A stretch of DNA of 64,000 nucleotides, taken from assembly GCA_023418995.1 (NCBI GenBank), contig JAEZYP010000068.1, forward strand, positions 1 to 64,000. Direction: 5' to 3'. Shown here one piece after another: positions 15,635-23,978 of this stretch. This DNA is from Bacillota bacterium. GTDB lineage: Bacteria; Bacillota; Clostridia; Oscillospirales; Acutalibacteraceae. The position numbers and the translations under genes are program-made. The notes under the pieces were generated by a model. It saw only the letters and a program-made list of their open reading frames with translations, was not told where the DNA came from and ran no database searches. Within the stretch, counting starts at the first letter, position 1, and each line of letters starts with the position of its first letter.

Positions 15635-17161
15635 TTATTTGCCGAGATAATCTTTGATAGGTGAGAGCTCAATTCCCTTGCAGGTGAGCAGATACGCGTT
15701 GAGCTGTTCGGCAATACGCCGTACGCCGCCCATGGAGTCGCTTTCGATATTCAGCGGCATAATCGGGTCGTGAACGCTGAGCCGCAGCAGCAGCCAGCCG
15801 TCTCCGTTTTGTTTACCGAACGAAATGCGGATACCCTCCCGGTTATCCGGAGCGATTTCCCAGTCGACCTGTTGTTTCGCGTATTCTTCCAGTCCATTGA
15901 TGACGGCTTCACCGCATCCTCTGAAGTTTTCTTCCAGAATGGGCAGGCGAAGCTCCGTTGCCTCTGCCGGTTCCGCCAAAGGTTCCAGCAGACTTTCAAG
16001 ACGCTTGCCCTGCGCGCGCAGCTGTGCCATTTTAATAATAATTTTGGTTACGAGATAAGCGCCGTCATCAAGGAAATGATTTTCACGCAGCGCCGCGTGA
16101 CCGGAGGTTTCAATCGCCAGCGGGCAGTTGACGCCCTCCTTGTTCAGACGGATTGCCTCGTTGATCACGTTTTTATAGCCTCGCTTAAATCGGTGATGCT
16201 TGCCTCCGAGAGTCTTTTCAATATAAAGCTTTAATCCGCTTGAAGTAATAGAGTCAGTGACAATGGTTCCGCCCTCGTTGCCCTCGAGCGCGATTACCGA
16301 GGCGATTGCCACCAGACGGTTGCGGTTAATTTCCTCACCCTTCGCGTCTACGGCGCCCCCGCGGTCCACGTCTGTGTCGAAAATAACACCCATGTCCGCA
16401 TTAGCCGCCAGGGTTGCCGCGCAAACAGATTTCATTGCCGCTTCGTTTTCCGGGTTCGGGATATGGTTTGGAAAATAACCGTCAGGCTCCAGAAACTGGC
16501 TGCCGTTTGTGTTCGCGCCGAGGGGCGCAAGAACCTCGTGCGCGTAGAATCCGCCCGCACCGTTGCCGGCATCCACAACAATTTTGAATCCGCTGAGCGG
16601 ACGCTCGTAGTCAGCCGCGTTTACCCCGCGTTTGATCATCTCGCGCAGCTGCGCGCTGTATTTTTCCATATAATTAACCGGTTTTACACAGCCCTCTGCC
16701 GCGGCAGGAAGGTCGCCGTTCTGCGCGTGCTCAAGGATCGCCTCGATATCCGGGGAATCCAGACCCCCGTTTTTGGTGAAGAATTTTAAACCGTTGCGGT
16801 TAAACGGATGGTGGCTCGCCGTAATTTGCACAGAGCCGTCACACCCGAGGTCAACGGTAGTCATAAACATAGAAGGTGTTGAGGCCAGACCGCAATCCAG
16901 CACCTGAACACCGGCGCCCGCAAGCGCGCGGAGAACGGCGGCTTTGATGCGCTGCGCCGATATGCGAGAATCGTGCCCGACCGCTACAGAGAGCGTTGTG
17001 GTCTCCTTCCCGGTATTAGCGGAAAGCCATAGAGCGAAGCCCGCCGCCATTTTTTCTATATTTTCATCTGTGAGATTAATCTCCTGACCCTCTACTCCTT
17101 CGCTCGCAACTCCGCGGATATCTGTTCCGCTTTTAAATTGTTTCCAGTATTTTGTAAGCAT
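15635..17161 (-). CDS. phosphoglucomutase/phosphomannomutase family protein
   Basis: This enzyme moves phosphate between C1 and C6 of a hexose phosphate and feeds surface polysaccharide and glycolipid synthesis. The 508-aa protein shows the alpha-D-phosphohexomutase layout: a hallmark VAVGHDSRIS at the N-terminus, the TASHHPFNRNG loop, the metal site DTDVDRGG near residue 265, and a C-terminal substrate-binding domain. The ATG at 17161 with upstream AAGGGG is preferred over a codon 14 residues earlier. Whether glucose, mannose or both are used cannot be decided by eye. Confidence 0.88.
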   Translation of the reverse strand: MLTKYWKQFKSGTDIRGVASEGVEGQEINLTDENIEKMAAGFALWLSANTGKETTTLSVAVGHDSRISAQRIKAAVLRALAGAGVQVLDCGLASTPSMFMTTVDLGCDGSVQITASHHPFNRNGLKFFTKNGGLDSPDIEAILEHAQNGDLPAAAEGCVKPVNYMEKYSAQLREMIKRGVNAADYERPLSGFKIVVDAGNGAGGFYAHEVLAPLGANTNGSQFLEPDGYFPNHIPNPENEAAMKSVCAATLAANADMGVIFDTDVDRGGAVDAKGEEINRNRLVAIASVIALEGNEGGTIVTDSITSSGLKLYIEKTLGGKHHRFKRGYKNVINEAIRLNKEGVNCPLAIETSGHAALRENHFLDDGAYLVTKIIIKMAQLRAQGKRLESLLEPLAEPAEATELRLPILEENFRGCGEAVINGLEEYAKQQVDWEIAPDNREGIRISFGKQNGDGWLLLRLSVHDPIMPLNIESDSMGGVRRIAEQLNAYLLTCKGIELSPIKDYLGK

Positions 17162-17225
17162 GGTGAATCCCCTTCTTATACGTCTTTCTATTATTATAAC
17201 CATTGACCGGCGGTTTGTAAACGAG

Positions 17226-17906
17226 GTGTTATCTATAGCTGATTTAATAACGGTAAGTAATATTTATAAACTTTATAACAAAGGGGAAAATGAGGTTCAC
17301 GCACTGGACGGCGTGTCTTTCTCCATTCAGCCGGGAGAGTTTCTTGCCATTGTGGGGCAGTCCGGCTCCGGCAAGTCGACCCTGATGAATATCCTTGGCT
17401 GTCTGGATACGCCGACCAGCGGCGAGTATTATCTCGACGGGCGAAATGTATCCGGGATGAACGAGGCGATGCTGACGGAAATCCGCAACCAGGAGATCGG
17501 TTTCGTTTTTCAAGGATTTAATTTAATCGGAAGCCTTGACGCAATTGAAAACGTCGAGCTTCCGCTGCTTTACCGCGGTCTTTCAAAGGAGGAGCGCCGC
17601 AGGCTTGCGGAATTGGCGCTCCGTGAGGTGGGGCTCTCCCGAAGAATCTGCCACAAGCCGTCTCAGATGAGCGGAGGTCAGCAGCAGAGGGTGGCGATTG
17701 CGCGCGCGATTGCGGCAAAGCCGCCTATTATTCTTGCGGATGAACCAACCGGAAATCTCGATTCCAAATCCGGCGCGGCGGTTATGGATATTCTGCGCTG
17801 CCTCAACGCGGAGGGCAGAACGGTTATTTTAATTACTCATGATGAGAAAATTGCTGCCGCCGCAAAGCGCGTAATACAGATACAGGACGGAAAAATTGTC
17901 AGTTAG
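17226..17906 (+). CDS. ABC transporter ATP-binding protein (LolD/MacB type), no permease nearby
   Basis: This 226-aa ATPase has Walker A GQSGSGKST, signature MSGGQQQRVAIARA, Walker B IILADEPTGNLD and the switch His in LITHDEK. The GNLDSKSG motif places it with MacB/LolD/FtsE-type exporters, which normally sit beside a large permease. None is encoded in the window. The start is uncertain: GTG at 17226 is used because it lies close to the conserved domain, but its ribosome-binding site is poor. An ATG at 17160 would add 22 residues and overlap the divergent mutase start. Confidence 0.82.
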   Translation: MLSIADLITVSNIYKLYNKGENEVHALDGVSFSIQPGEFLAIVGQSGSGKSTLMNILGCLDTPTSGEYYLDGRNVSGMNEAMLTEIRNQEIGFVFQGFNLIGSLDAIENVELPLLYRGLSKEERRRLAELALREVGLSRRICHKPSQMSGGQQQRVAIARAIAAKPPIILADEPTGNLDSKSGAAVMDILRCLNAEGRTVILITHDEKIAAAAKRVIQIQDGKIVS

Positions 17907-17991
17907 AGAAATAAACGCTTGGTATCCATAAAAAACGGAAAAATTAGTAAGGTTGGCAGAATCTTTGTTGATTATCACACACCCTGTTTTA

Positions 17992-18019
17992 TTGACAAAC
18001 GCGAATCAAATGTTATAAT
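17992..18019 (+). promoter_or_regulatory. consensus promoter of the 83-aa gene
   Basis: A perfect TTGACA at 17992-17997 and a perfect TATAAT at 18014-18019 are spaced by 16 bases. They lie 58 bases upstream of the start codon, which predicts strong vegetative expression. Confidence 0.75.
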
Positions 18020-18077
18020 GAATTCAGTAAAAGAGTTACAGTTTTACATGATTTGATTACGTTAAAGGAGGGCAACT

Positions 18078-18329
18078 ATGGATACACTTCAGTTACATGA
18101 TGTAGATGTACCCGCATTATTAAAGGTGCTTGATGAGTGCAAAGGCAATGTTTATCTCGTTTCCCGTGAAGGCGACCATCTGAACCTGAAAAGCAAGCTC
18201 TGCCAGCTGGTCGGATTGACACAGTTAATCGAAGGCGGCAAAATCGCGGAAGCTTTTATAGTCTGTGAGAATGCCGAGGATGAATCCAAGCTGTTCCGGT
18301 TTAACCTGTTCGGCGAAGAGAAGTCCTGA
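18078..18329 (+). CDS. small conserved-looking protein of unknown function
   Basis: This 83-aa soluble acidic protein is not recognised. It begins MDTLQLHDVDVPALLKVLDE and has a compact alpha/beta-like pattern with no signal, membrane segment or metal motif. An AAAGGAGGG site precedes the ATG. Consensus promoter and terminator elements on both sides make it a monocistronic unit, which suggests a highly expressed standalone function. Confidence 0.8.
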   Translation: MDTLQLHDVDVPALLKVLDECKGNVYLVSREGDHLNLKSKLCQLVGLTQLIEGGKIAEAFIVCENAEDESKLFRFNLFGEEKS

Positions 18330-18345
18330 TTTCCAAGAATTTCCG

Positions 18346-18369
18346 CCGCCCGGAAGGGCGGTTTTTTTT
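18346..18369 (+). terminator. terminator of the 83-aa gene
   Basis: CCGCCC and GGGCGG form a tight stem with a GGAA loop, followed by eight T. Confidence 0.85.
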
Positions 18370-18388
18370 ATTAGAGGAGGTAGCTTTT

Positions 18389-19321
18389 TTGGCTCGAGGC
18401 AAAAACCTGAAAAATCAAATCGGCTTTCTCACTTTCTCGGTGTTAACCTGCCTGCTGTTGGGTTACTATGCTTTTTCCCACGGGTCGGGAGGAAAAGCGG
18501 AGCCGGCAAAACCGGTCGCCGGTTCCGCACAGAACACGCAGGTTTATTACCTGAATGTAGGGCAGGGGGACTGTGAACTGATTCGGCTGAAAACCGGCGG
18601 AAATATTCTCATTGATTCGGGAAACCCGGAAACGGCACAGGAGCTCGTGCACGTTCTGCGGCAGCTCGGTGTGAAGAAAATTGATGGTCTTATCGCCACC
18701 CATCCGCACGCAGACCACATCGGCGCTATGGCAAAGGTTGTTCAGAGCTTTGATATCGGAGAAATCTATATGCCGAGAATCGAGGAAAAACAAATCCCCA
18801 CAACAAATACCTATGAAAAGCTGCTAAAAGCAATCGATACGAAGGGGATGAAAATAACCGCGGCAAAGGGAGGCATGACCGTTCTGGAGAGCGGAGACGA
18901 AAAACTGGAAATTTTAGCTCCGAATTCCACGAAATACAACGATCTGAACAATTATTCCGTAGTGGTGAAGCTGACCAGCGGCGAAAAACGCTTTCTGTTT
19001 ACAGGTGACGCTCAGACGGAAAGCGAAAAGGAAATGCTGGCAAAAGGATACGATTTGAAAAGCGATGTCCTGAAATGCGGGCATCACGGAAGCTCTACAT
19101 CAACAAGTGCGGTGTTTTTAAAGGCTGTTCGTCCAAGCGCCGCGGTGATATCCTGCGGGTTGGGTAACGATTACGGGCACCCCCACAAGGAGGTTCTGAG
19201 CAGGCTGCAAAAGGCGGGCGTTACGGTTTACCGCACCGACACACAGGGGACAATCCTCGCCGAATGCGACGGCAAAACAATCCGCTTCACTACCGGAGAG
19301 ATATCCGTTCTTCCCGAGTAA
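18389..19321 (+). CDS. ComEC/Rec2-like metallo-beta-lactamase-fold hydrolase
   Basis: This 310-aa protein has an N-terminal membrane anchor or signal (about 13-30) and an extracellular metallo-beta-lactamase domain. Metal ligands are visible in THPHADHIG, in the FTGDAQ stretch, and in CGHHGS. It corresponds to the isolated C-terminal domain of ComEC, which has been linked to nuclease or phosphodiesterase activity in DNA uptake. The channel part of ComEC is missing. The start is TTG at 18389 with GAGGAGG eight bases upstream. Its substrate is unknown. Confidence 0.87.
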   Translation: MARGKNLKNQIGFLTFSVLTCLLLGYYAFSHGSGGKAEPAKPVAGSAQNTQVYYLNVGQGDCELIRLKTGGNILIDSGNPETAQELVHVLRQLGVKKIDGLIATHPHADHIGAMAKVVQSFDIGEIYMPRIEEKQIPTTNTYEKLLKAIDTKGMKITAAKGGMTVLESGDEKLEILAPNSTKYNDLNNYSVVVKLTSGEKRFLFTGDAQTESEKEMLAKGYDLKSDVLKCGHHGSSTSTSAVFLKAVRPSAAVISCGLGNDYGHPHKEVLSRLQKAGVTVYRTDTQGTILAECDGKTIRFTTGEISVLPE

Positions 19322-19399
19322 ACGCCGGCTTAAAAACGGCCTGCGAGAGTCGCAAAGTATAGCAAAAGACTCCATCAGAATCATTCAGCTGACAAATAA

Positions 19400-19432
19400 A
19401 GCGGAGCAGACCGAAATCTGCTCCGCTAAGCT
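19400..19432. terminator. bidirectional terminator
   Basis: AGCGGAGCAGA and TCTGCTCCGCT form an 11-base stem between two convergent genes. T-rich tails are present on both strands. Confidence 0.75.
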
Positions 19433-19437
19433 TTTGC

Positions 19438-20484
19438 TTATTTTTTATCTTCGTTGAAGAACTCTTCCCAGTCAAAGTTTTTTTCGTTTTCGACCGGAGT
19501 GGCCTGCGCTTTGGGTGAGGTTTTCTGCAGCGGCTCTTCCTGGGTACGCGGAGGAAGCTTTTCCTGCGGAATCTGCGCGGCAGCGTTGGGTTTGGTTGTT
19601 GCCTTTGGAACCCTTGCTCCTGATTTCGGCAGCTTAGCCGCATCGGAGGAATTGCTCATAATATCCTCAAATTCGGAGGGGGGTTCGGTTGCCGGAATTG
19701 CGTCTCCGCTGGAGCTGATATCCGTGAATTCCATCGTATCCGAATTCTTATCCTCCGCCTGCATTTTTTCGGTGGAGCCTGCGCCGGGGGTTCTGGGAGC
19801 TGCAGGTCCCTTCGGTCCTTTATAAGGGTCATCTGAATCGGAAAGGAACTGTGCGTACACGAAGAAACCGATGCCGCACAGCGAAAGTACAACCAGAACA
19901 ATGCCGAGAATCAAAAGCCACGAAATCCCGCCGCCCTGTGATTGAGGGACGGAGGATACGCCGGAAGCCTCACTCGAAGCAGACGAAGCCTGCGAAGCGG
20001 AACTGCCGCTCGAAAGCAGCTCGCTCCAATCCTGTGAGGAAAGGGCATCCGGGTCGCTGACCGCCTGTTCCGCGGCGGAAGCGAGAGCTTCTACCCGCAT
20101 TTTTTGCGTGTCCACATCCTGCTGCGAAACAGCACGGCGGCTCGAAGTGGTTTTGCTGGTGTTGTTTTCGCTGGATGACATGTTCGGAAGGGTGGAGCTG
20201 CTGTGGGTGGGCTTGCTGCTTACTGTGCTCCCAGAGTCAGGAGCATCAACTCCGCCTGTTCCGTCATTGGAAGAAACGGGTGGGTTCGGCGCTTCCGAAG
20301 AGCTGCCGGCGTTCGTCGGCTGGGAACTGGAATCGTTGCCGGGCTGTTCCGTTACAGAAGAGACTGGATCCGAACTGCCAGTGGGCGACGCAAACGCAGC
20401 CACGGTAAAAGCCGATACCGCAAACAGCAAAGTAAACAAAAGGACGAGAAATCGATTGGTTGTTTTCTTTGTTTTTATATTCAT
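19438..20484 (-). CDS. Ser-rich secreted/single-pass membrane protein of unknown function
   Basis: This 348-aa protein has a clear N-terminal signal sequence (about 12-32), a long Ser/Thr/Asn/Pro-rich extracellular region, one membrane segment at about 193-213, and a charged cytoplasmic tail rich in Pro, Ala, Lys and Glu that ends FDWEEFFNEDKK. This gives a type I topology. No enzyme domain is seen. The unit is monocistronic, with a terminator behind it and the ABC-F gene diverging upstream. Confidence 0.8.
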   Translation of the reverse strand: MNIKTKKTTNRFLVLLFTLLFAVSAFTVAAFASPTGSSDPVSSVTEQPGNDSSSQPTNAGSSSEAPNPPVSSNDGTGGVDAPDSGSTVSSKPTHSSSTLPNMSSSENNTSKTTSSRRAVSQQDVDTQKMRVEALASAAEQAVSDPDALSSQDWSELLSSGSSASQASSASSEASGVSSVPQSQGGGISWLLILGIVLVVLSLCGIGFFVYAQFLSDSDDPYKGPKGPAAPRTPGAGSTEKMQAEDKNSDTMEFTDISSSGDAIPATEPPSEFEDIMSNSSDAAKLPKSGARVPKATTKPNAAAQIPQEKLPPRTQEEPLQKTSPKAQATPVENEKNFDWEEFFNEDKK

Positions 20485-20625
20485 ATTTTACATATCCTCT
20501 CAAAAATAAACGATGAATTCTATAATCCGATAAATATTATAATAGCATACAAATCGATTCAAATACAACAGTAAATTTTTGAAGTATTTCTTTCATTGTG
20601 GCAATAGTATGCCTCAATAATAGAG
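20485..20625. other. AT-rich divergent control region
   Basis: This is the promoter-side spacer between the Ser-rich protein gene and the ABC-F unit. A minus-strand TATAAT near 20540 preceded by TTGAAT with 15-base spacing may be the promoter of the minus-strand gene. No ORF is visible. Confidence 0.4.
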
Positions 20626-20655
20626 TTGACAATACGTGGAAAATGCGGTTATAAT
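20626..20655 (+). promoter_or_regulatory. promoter of ABC-F leader
   Basis: A perfect TTGACA at 20626-20631 and TATAAT at 20650-20655 are spaced by 18 bases. The predicted transcript starts near 20662, leaving a 260-base leader before the ABC-F gene. Confidence 0.7.
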
Positions 20656-20688
20656 AAAATAGATAAAAATAGAATTGGAGTTGGAAGG

Positions 20689-20709
20689 ATGCGCAGAATT
20701 TCTTGCTGA
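20689..20709 (+). CDS. leader peptide MRRISC
   Basis: A six-codon ORF (MRRISC then TGA) begins about 27 bases after the predicted transcription start and has GGAG and AAGG just upstream. Very short translated leaders of this kind precede antibiotic-inducible ribosome-protection and methylase genes, where ribosome stalling switches off a downstream terminator. The two Arg codons, the tiny size and the following structured leader fit that role. Confidence 0.6.
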   Translation: MRRISC

Positions 20710-20769
20710 TTTTTAGAATCAGGGTACAAAAAGAGAAGGCGTGAAGTCGCGCCTGTTTTGCTGTGCCCA

Positions 20770-20880
20770 CGCAAGAAAGCTGCCGTAGCTTCTGCTCTGA
20801 AACAGGGATAGTTCTGTGCGTGCACAGAGTGTTCTCCGTATTCGGGTCGCAGGAATTTGCTTTCTTGCGGCTCTTTTTGT
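20770..20880 (+). promoter_or_regulatory. candidate transcription attenuator for the ABC-F gene
   Basis: Three segments can pair in competing ways. Segment A (CGCAAGAAAGC, 20770-20780) is perfectly complementary to segment C (20859-20869). Segment B (CGCAGGAA, 20848-20855) also pairs with the end of C, with one G-U pair. C is followed by CTCTTTTTG, so B-C is a compact terminator and A-C is an alternative long-range stem. A further hairpin (CTGTGCGTGCACAG) lies between A and B. Confidence 0.55.
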
Positions 20881-20924
20881 TCTTCCCCGCGGCAGAGGAA
20901 CGGCAGGATACGGAGGTATGATAG

Positions 20925-22406
20925 ATGTCATTAATCAACATTTCAAATCTTACTTTTGCCTATGAAGGCAGCTTTGACAATATTTTTGAAAACGTTTCAT
21001 TCCAGATTGATACCGACTGGAAGCTTGGCTTTACCGGCAGGAACGGGCGGGGAAAAACAACCTTCCTCAATCTCCTGCTGGGGAAGTACGAGTATCAGGG
21101 TTCGATTTCAGCCAACGTCGGGTTTGAATATTTCCCATTTGAAATCGCGGACAAAAGCCTCGATACCGTCGATGTGATCGGGGAAATTATCGGGGATTCT
21201 CCCTTTTGGCAGTTCCAGCGCGAGCTTTCCATTCTGGAGGTATCCGAAGACGTGCTGTACCGGCCGTTTTTCTCGCTGAGCTACGGCGAGCAGACCAAGG
21301 TGCTTCTGGCCGCGCTGTTTCAGAAGGAAAACCGGTTCCTGCTCATTGACGAGCCGACCAATCATCTGGATATGGCCGCCAGAAAGCTGGTAAGCGCTTA
21401 CCTGAACCGGAAAAAGGGGTTCATTCTGGTTTCGCATGACCGCTCTTTTCTGGACAGCTGCGTTGACCATATTCTCTCTATTAATAAAACAAGCATTGAA
21501 ATCCAGCGGGGAAACTTTTCCTCCTGGTGGAACAACAAGCAGGATCAGGACCGTTATGAGCTTGCCGAAAATGAAAAGTTGAAAAAAGATATCAACCGGC
21601 TGAGAGCGGCGTCAAAGAGAACGTCGGAATGGTCCGAGAAAGTGGAAAAGACGAAGTTCGGCACAAAAAATTCCGGCCTGAAACCGGATAAGGGATATGT
21701 GGGGCATAAGGCCGCAAAAATGATGCAGCGCTCCAAATCCATCGAGTCCCGGCAGGAGGAGGCAATAGAGGAAAAGGCAAAGCTTCTGAAAAATGTGGAA
21801 ACCGCCGAAGCGTTGAAAATCACACCGCTGGAGTACCACGCCAACCGGCTTATACTGGCGGATAAGCTTTCTGTTTTTTATGGAAATAAAATGGTGGCGG
21901 GGGATATCTCCTTTACGATTGAGCAAGGCGACAGGATTGCGGTCTGCGGCAGAAACGGGTGCGGAAAATCCAGTCTTCTAAAGTTGATTCTGGGAGAGGA
22001 AATCACCTTTACCGGCACGTTGCAGAGGGGCAGTAATCTGGTGATCTCCTATGTTTCGCAGGATACCTCGTTTCTCAAAGGCGATTTGACACGCTTTGCG
22101 GAGGAGAACCGTCTGGAGGAAAGCCTGTTTAAGGCGATTCTGCGCAAGCTGGATTTCAGCAGAGTGCAGTTTGAAAAGGATATGGAGGCTTACAGCGGTG
22201 GGCAGAAGAAGAAAGTCCTCCTCGCGAAAAGTCTGTGCGAAAAGGCCCATTTGTATGTATGGGATGAGCCACTGAATTTTATCGACATCTTTTCCCGAAT
22301 GCAGATTGAGCAGCTCCTGCGGCAGAGCGGCGCGACGGTGCTGTTTGTGGAACACGACCGCTCCTTTGTAAACGAGGTGGCGACAAAAACGATATTACTT
22401 TCCTGA
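20925..22406 (+). CDS. ABC-F ribosomal protection protein (Lsa/Vga/CplR type)
   Basis: ABC-F proteins of this group bind the ribosomal E site and dislodge drugs such as lincosamides, pleuromutilins and streptogramin A. The 493-aa protein has two ATPase domains and no membrane segment. Domain 1 has Walker A GRNGRGKT (38-45), signature LSYGEQ and Walker B LLIDEPTNHLD. A charged linker with many Lys, Glu and Arg follows (about 195-300). Domain 2 has GRNGCGKSS, YSGGQKKK and WDEPLNFID. The deviating second Walker B tail is common in the Lsa-like group. GGAGG lies eight bases before ATG. The long structured leader with a short peptide suggests drug-inducible expression. Confidence 0.85.
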   Translation: MSLINISNLTFAYEGSFDNIFENVSFQIDTDWKLGFTGRNGRGKTTFLNLLLGKYEYQGSISANVGFEYFPFEIADKSLDTVDVIGEIIGDSPFWQFQRELSILEVSEDVLYRPFFSLSYGEQTKVLLAALFQKENRFLLIDEPTNHLDMAARKLVSAYLNRKKGFILVSHDRSFLDSCVDHILSINKTSIEIQRGNFSSWWNNKQDQDRYELAENEKLKKDINRLRAASKRTSEWSEKVEKTKFGTKNSGLKPDKGYVGHKAAKMMQRSKSIESRQEEAIEEKAKLLKNVETAEALKITPLEYHANRLILADKLSVFYGNKMVAGDISFTIEQGDRIAVCGRNGCGKSSLLKLILGEEITFTGTLQRGSNLVISYVSQDTSFLKGDLTRFAEENRLEESLFKAILRKLDFSRVQFEKDMEAYSGGQKKKVLLAKSLCEKAHLYVWDEPLNFIDIFSRMQIEQLLRQSGATVLFVEHDRSFVNEVATKTILLS

Positions 22407-22420
22407 TCCTTAATTACACA

Positions 22421-22449
22421 TTGAAAGTGTGCTGAACCGATGCTATAAT
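22421..22449 (+). promoter_or_regulatory. promoter of first degV gene
   Basis: TTGAAA at 22421-22426 and TATAAT at 22444-22449 are spaced by 17 bases. A GC-rich hairpin (CTCCCT with AGGGAG, about 22490-22520) follows in the untranslated leader. Confidence 0.6.
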
Positions 22450-22580
22450 GTTCCAATAACATGATGTCGCTTTGGAATGGCAAACCGAACTCCCTTCCGG
22501 CGAAAACGGGGAGGGAGCAGGTTCAGCCGCGCAATCCGGGATGGGATTGAAAAATAAACATGGAATCTGGAAGTGTGCTT

Positions 22581-23423
22581 ATGGGTGTCGTAATCAGCGC
22601 GGACAGCGCCTGTGATCTGTTCCCCGACCTGTACCGGCGTTACCGGATCGAAATCGTCCCGCTTTATATTGAAATTGAAGGGAAATCCTACCGGGATGTT
22701 TTCGAGATCGGTCCGGACGAGGTATTTGATAACTTCAAAAAAACAAACCGGCTTCCGAAGACCTCGGCACCTGCTCTCACCGATTTCTATACGCTGTTTA
22801 AAAAGCATGTTGACCGAGGGGATGACGTGGTGCACATTGCTATGAATTCCAAGTTTTCCTCCTCGTATCAGAACGCGTGTATCGCGGCGCGGGAATTCCC
22901 CAACGTTTATGTGGTGGATACCTTTACCCTCAGCTCTGCGCAGGGGCTGCTGGCGCTGCGCGCGGCGGAGCTGCGCGACGCCGGGAAGCCAGCGAAGGAA
23001 ATCTACCGACAGATGGAAACCGACAAGAATAAAATCCGCACCTATGTACTGCTGGATACGCTGGAGTACGCCTACCGTGGGGGAAGGGCCTCGATGCTGC
23101 AAATGTTTGGGGCAAATTTGCTCAAGCTGCGCCCTTGCCTTCTGCTGGATACCCACGGCATTCTTTCCGTAACGAAAAAGTTCCGTGGTAATTACGAGCA
23201 GGTGTGCCGGGAATATATCCGCTTTGTGCTGGATCAGCCGAACGCGGACGGGGAACGCGCGTTTCTTTCTACCACGGGCATGAATCCGGCGCTTTTTGAA
23301 AGCCTGCGGCAGATGGTGGTGGCAAGCGGAAAATTCAAGGAGGTTTTGACCTCCCGGGCCGGGTGCTCAATGACCGTTCATACCGGTCCGAACACACTGG
23401 TGCTGTTTTATAAAGAAAAGTAA
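22581..23423 (+). CDS. DegV family fatty-acid-binding protein
   Basis: DegV-type proteins bind fatty acids; in Firmicutes the FakB members present them to the FakA kinase for phospholipid synthesis. This 280-aa protein has the family pattern SADSACDLFPDL at the start, SKFSSSYQNA in the middle and YRGGRAS near residue 170. The ATG at 22581 fits the family start; an ATG at 22560 would add seven residues. No fakA-like kinase is nearby. A second degV gene lies at 55.3-56.2 kb. Confidence 0.9.
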   Translation: MGVVISADSACDLFPDLYRRYRIEIVPLYIEIEGKSYRDVFEIGPDEVFDNFKKTNRLPKTSAPALTDFYTLFKKHVDRGDDVVHIAMNSKFSSSYQNACIAAREFPNVYVVDTFTLSSAQGLLALRAAELRDAGKPAKEIYRQMETDKNKIRTYVLLDTLEYAYRGGRASMLQMFGANLLKLRPCLLLDTHGILSVTKKFRGNYEQVCREYIRFVLDQPNADGERAFLSTTGMNPALFESLRQMVVASGKFKEVLTSRAGCSMTVHTGPNTLVLFYKEK

Positions 23424-23441
23424 TCCGCACAACGGTGCAGA

Positions 23442-23759
23442 TTACTTGAATAAATCGTTTTTCTGTCCGCAGTAAGGGCATTTCGGGTAATCCATATCAT
23501 ATTTCCGGTTACAGCTCGGACAGGTGCGCTGCTGTATCGTTTCGGCTTGATCAGAATCTTCTTTCTGTATTCCTGTTTTTTCTTCCAGAATCAATACTCT
23601 TTCCATTAATTCTCCGACGACAAACAGTGCCAACCCCAAGAGGATATTGGAACAGGCAGTGAAAAGCCCCAGTGGGGATATATTCTGCAATGTTAAAATA
23701 ATTAAGATAAGACTGATCAGGATATAAATGATTCCAAATACTTTAAAAAATTTTTGCAT
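23442..23759 (-). CDS. small membrane protein with C-terminal zinc ribbon
   Basis: This 105-aa protein has two membrane helices (about 7-27 and 33-53), a charged linker, and a C-terminal zinc ribbon made of CPSC and CPYC pairs separated by about ten residues. AGGAGG precedes the ATG. The function is unknown; such ribbons often bind nucleic acid or protein partners. It ends a minus-strand run after dus, separated from it by the repeat element. Confidence 0.8.
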   Translation of the reverse strand: MQKFFKVFGIIYILISLILIILTLQNISPLGLFTACSNILLGLALFVVGELMERVLILEEKTGIQKEDSDQAETIQQRTCPSCNRKYDMDYPKCPYCGQKNDLFK

Positions 23760-23772
23760 GATGTCCTCCTAA

Positions 23773-23977
23773 AGCTACCCACGGGTGGCTTAGACTGACG
23801 ACAAAGTCGCGCAACCGCAAAATCGGGATACAATTTTGCTTCCTGCGTTGGCTGTGCTTGCAAGTATCGGTCACATACACGGGTATGCTCCCTCATTTGC
23901 GGCGCTTGCCGCCTTGCTTTGCACGATTTGCCGCAGTCTGCCAGTTTGTCTGCAACCTGAGCCACCCACGGGTGGCT
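23773..23977. repeat. dispersed inverted-repeat element, copy 2, flanked by palindromes
   Basis: Two near-identical 18-base palindromes of the form AGCYACCCACGGGTGGCT (23773-23790 and 23960-23977) bracket a repeat element at 23792-23943. Its left 34 bases match copy 1 (15501 onward) with two differences, and the central GCTTCCTGCGTTGGCTG segment matches it too. Compared with copy 1 it carries an extra block of about 47 bases bounded by GCTTGC on both sides. The ends are inverted relative to each other. Confidence 0.7.
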
Positions 23978-23978
23978 T

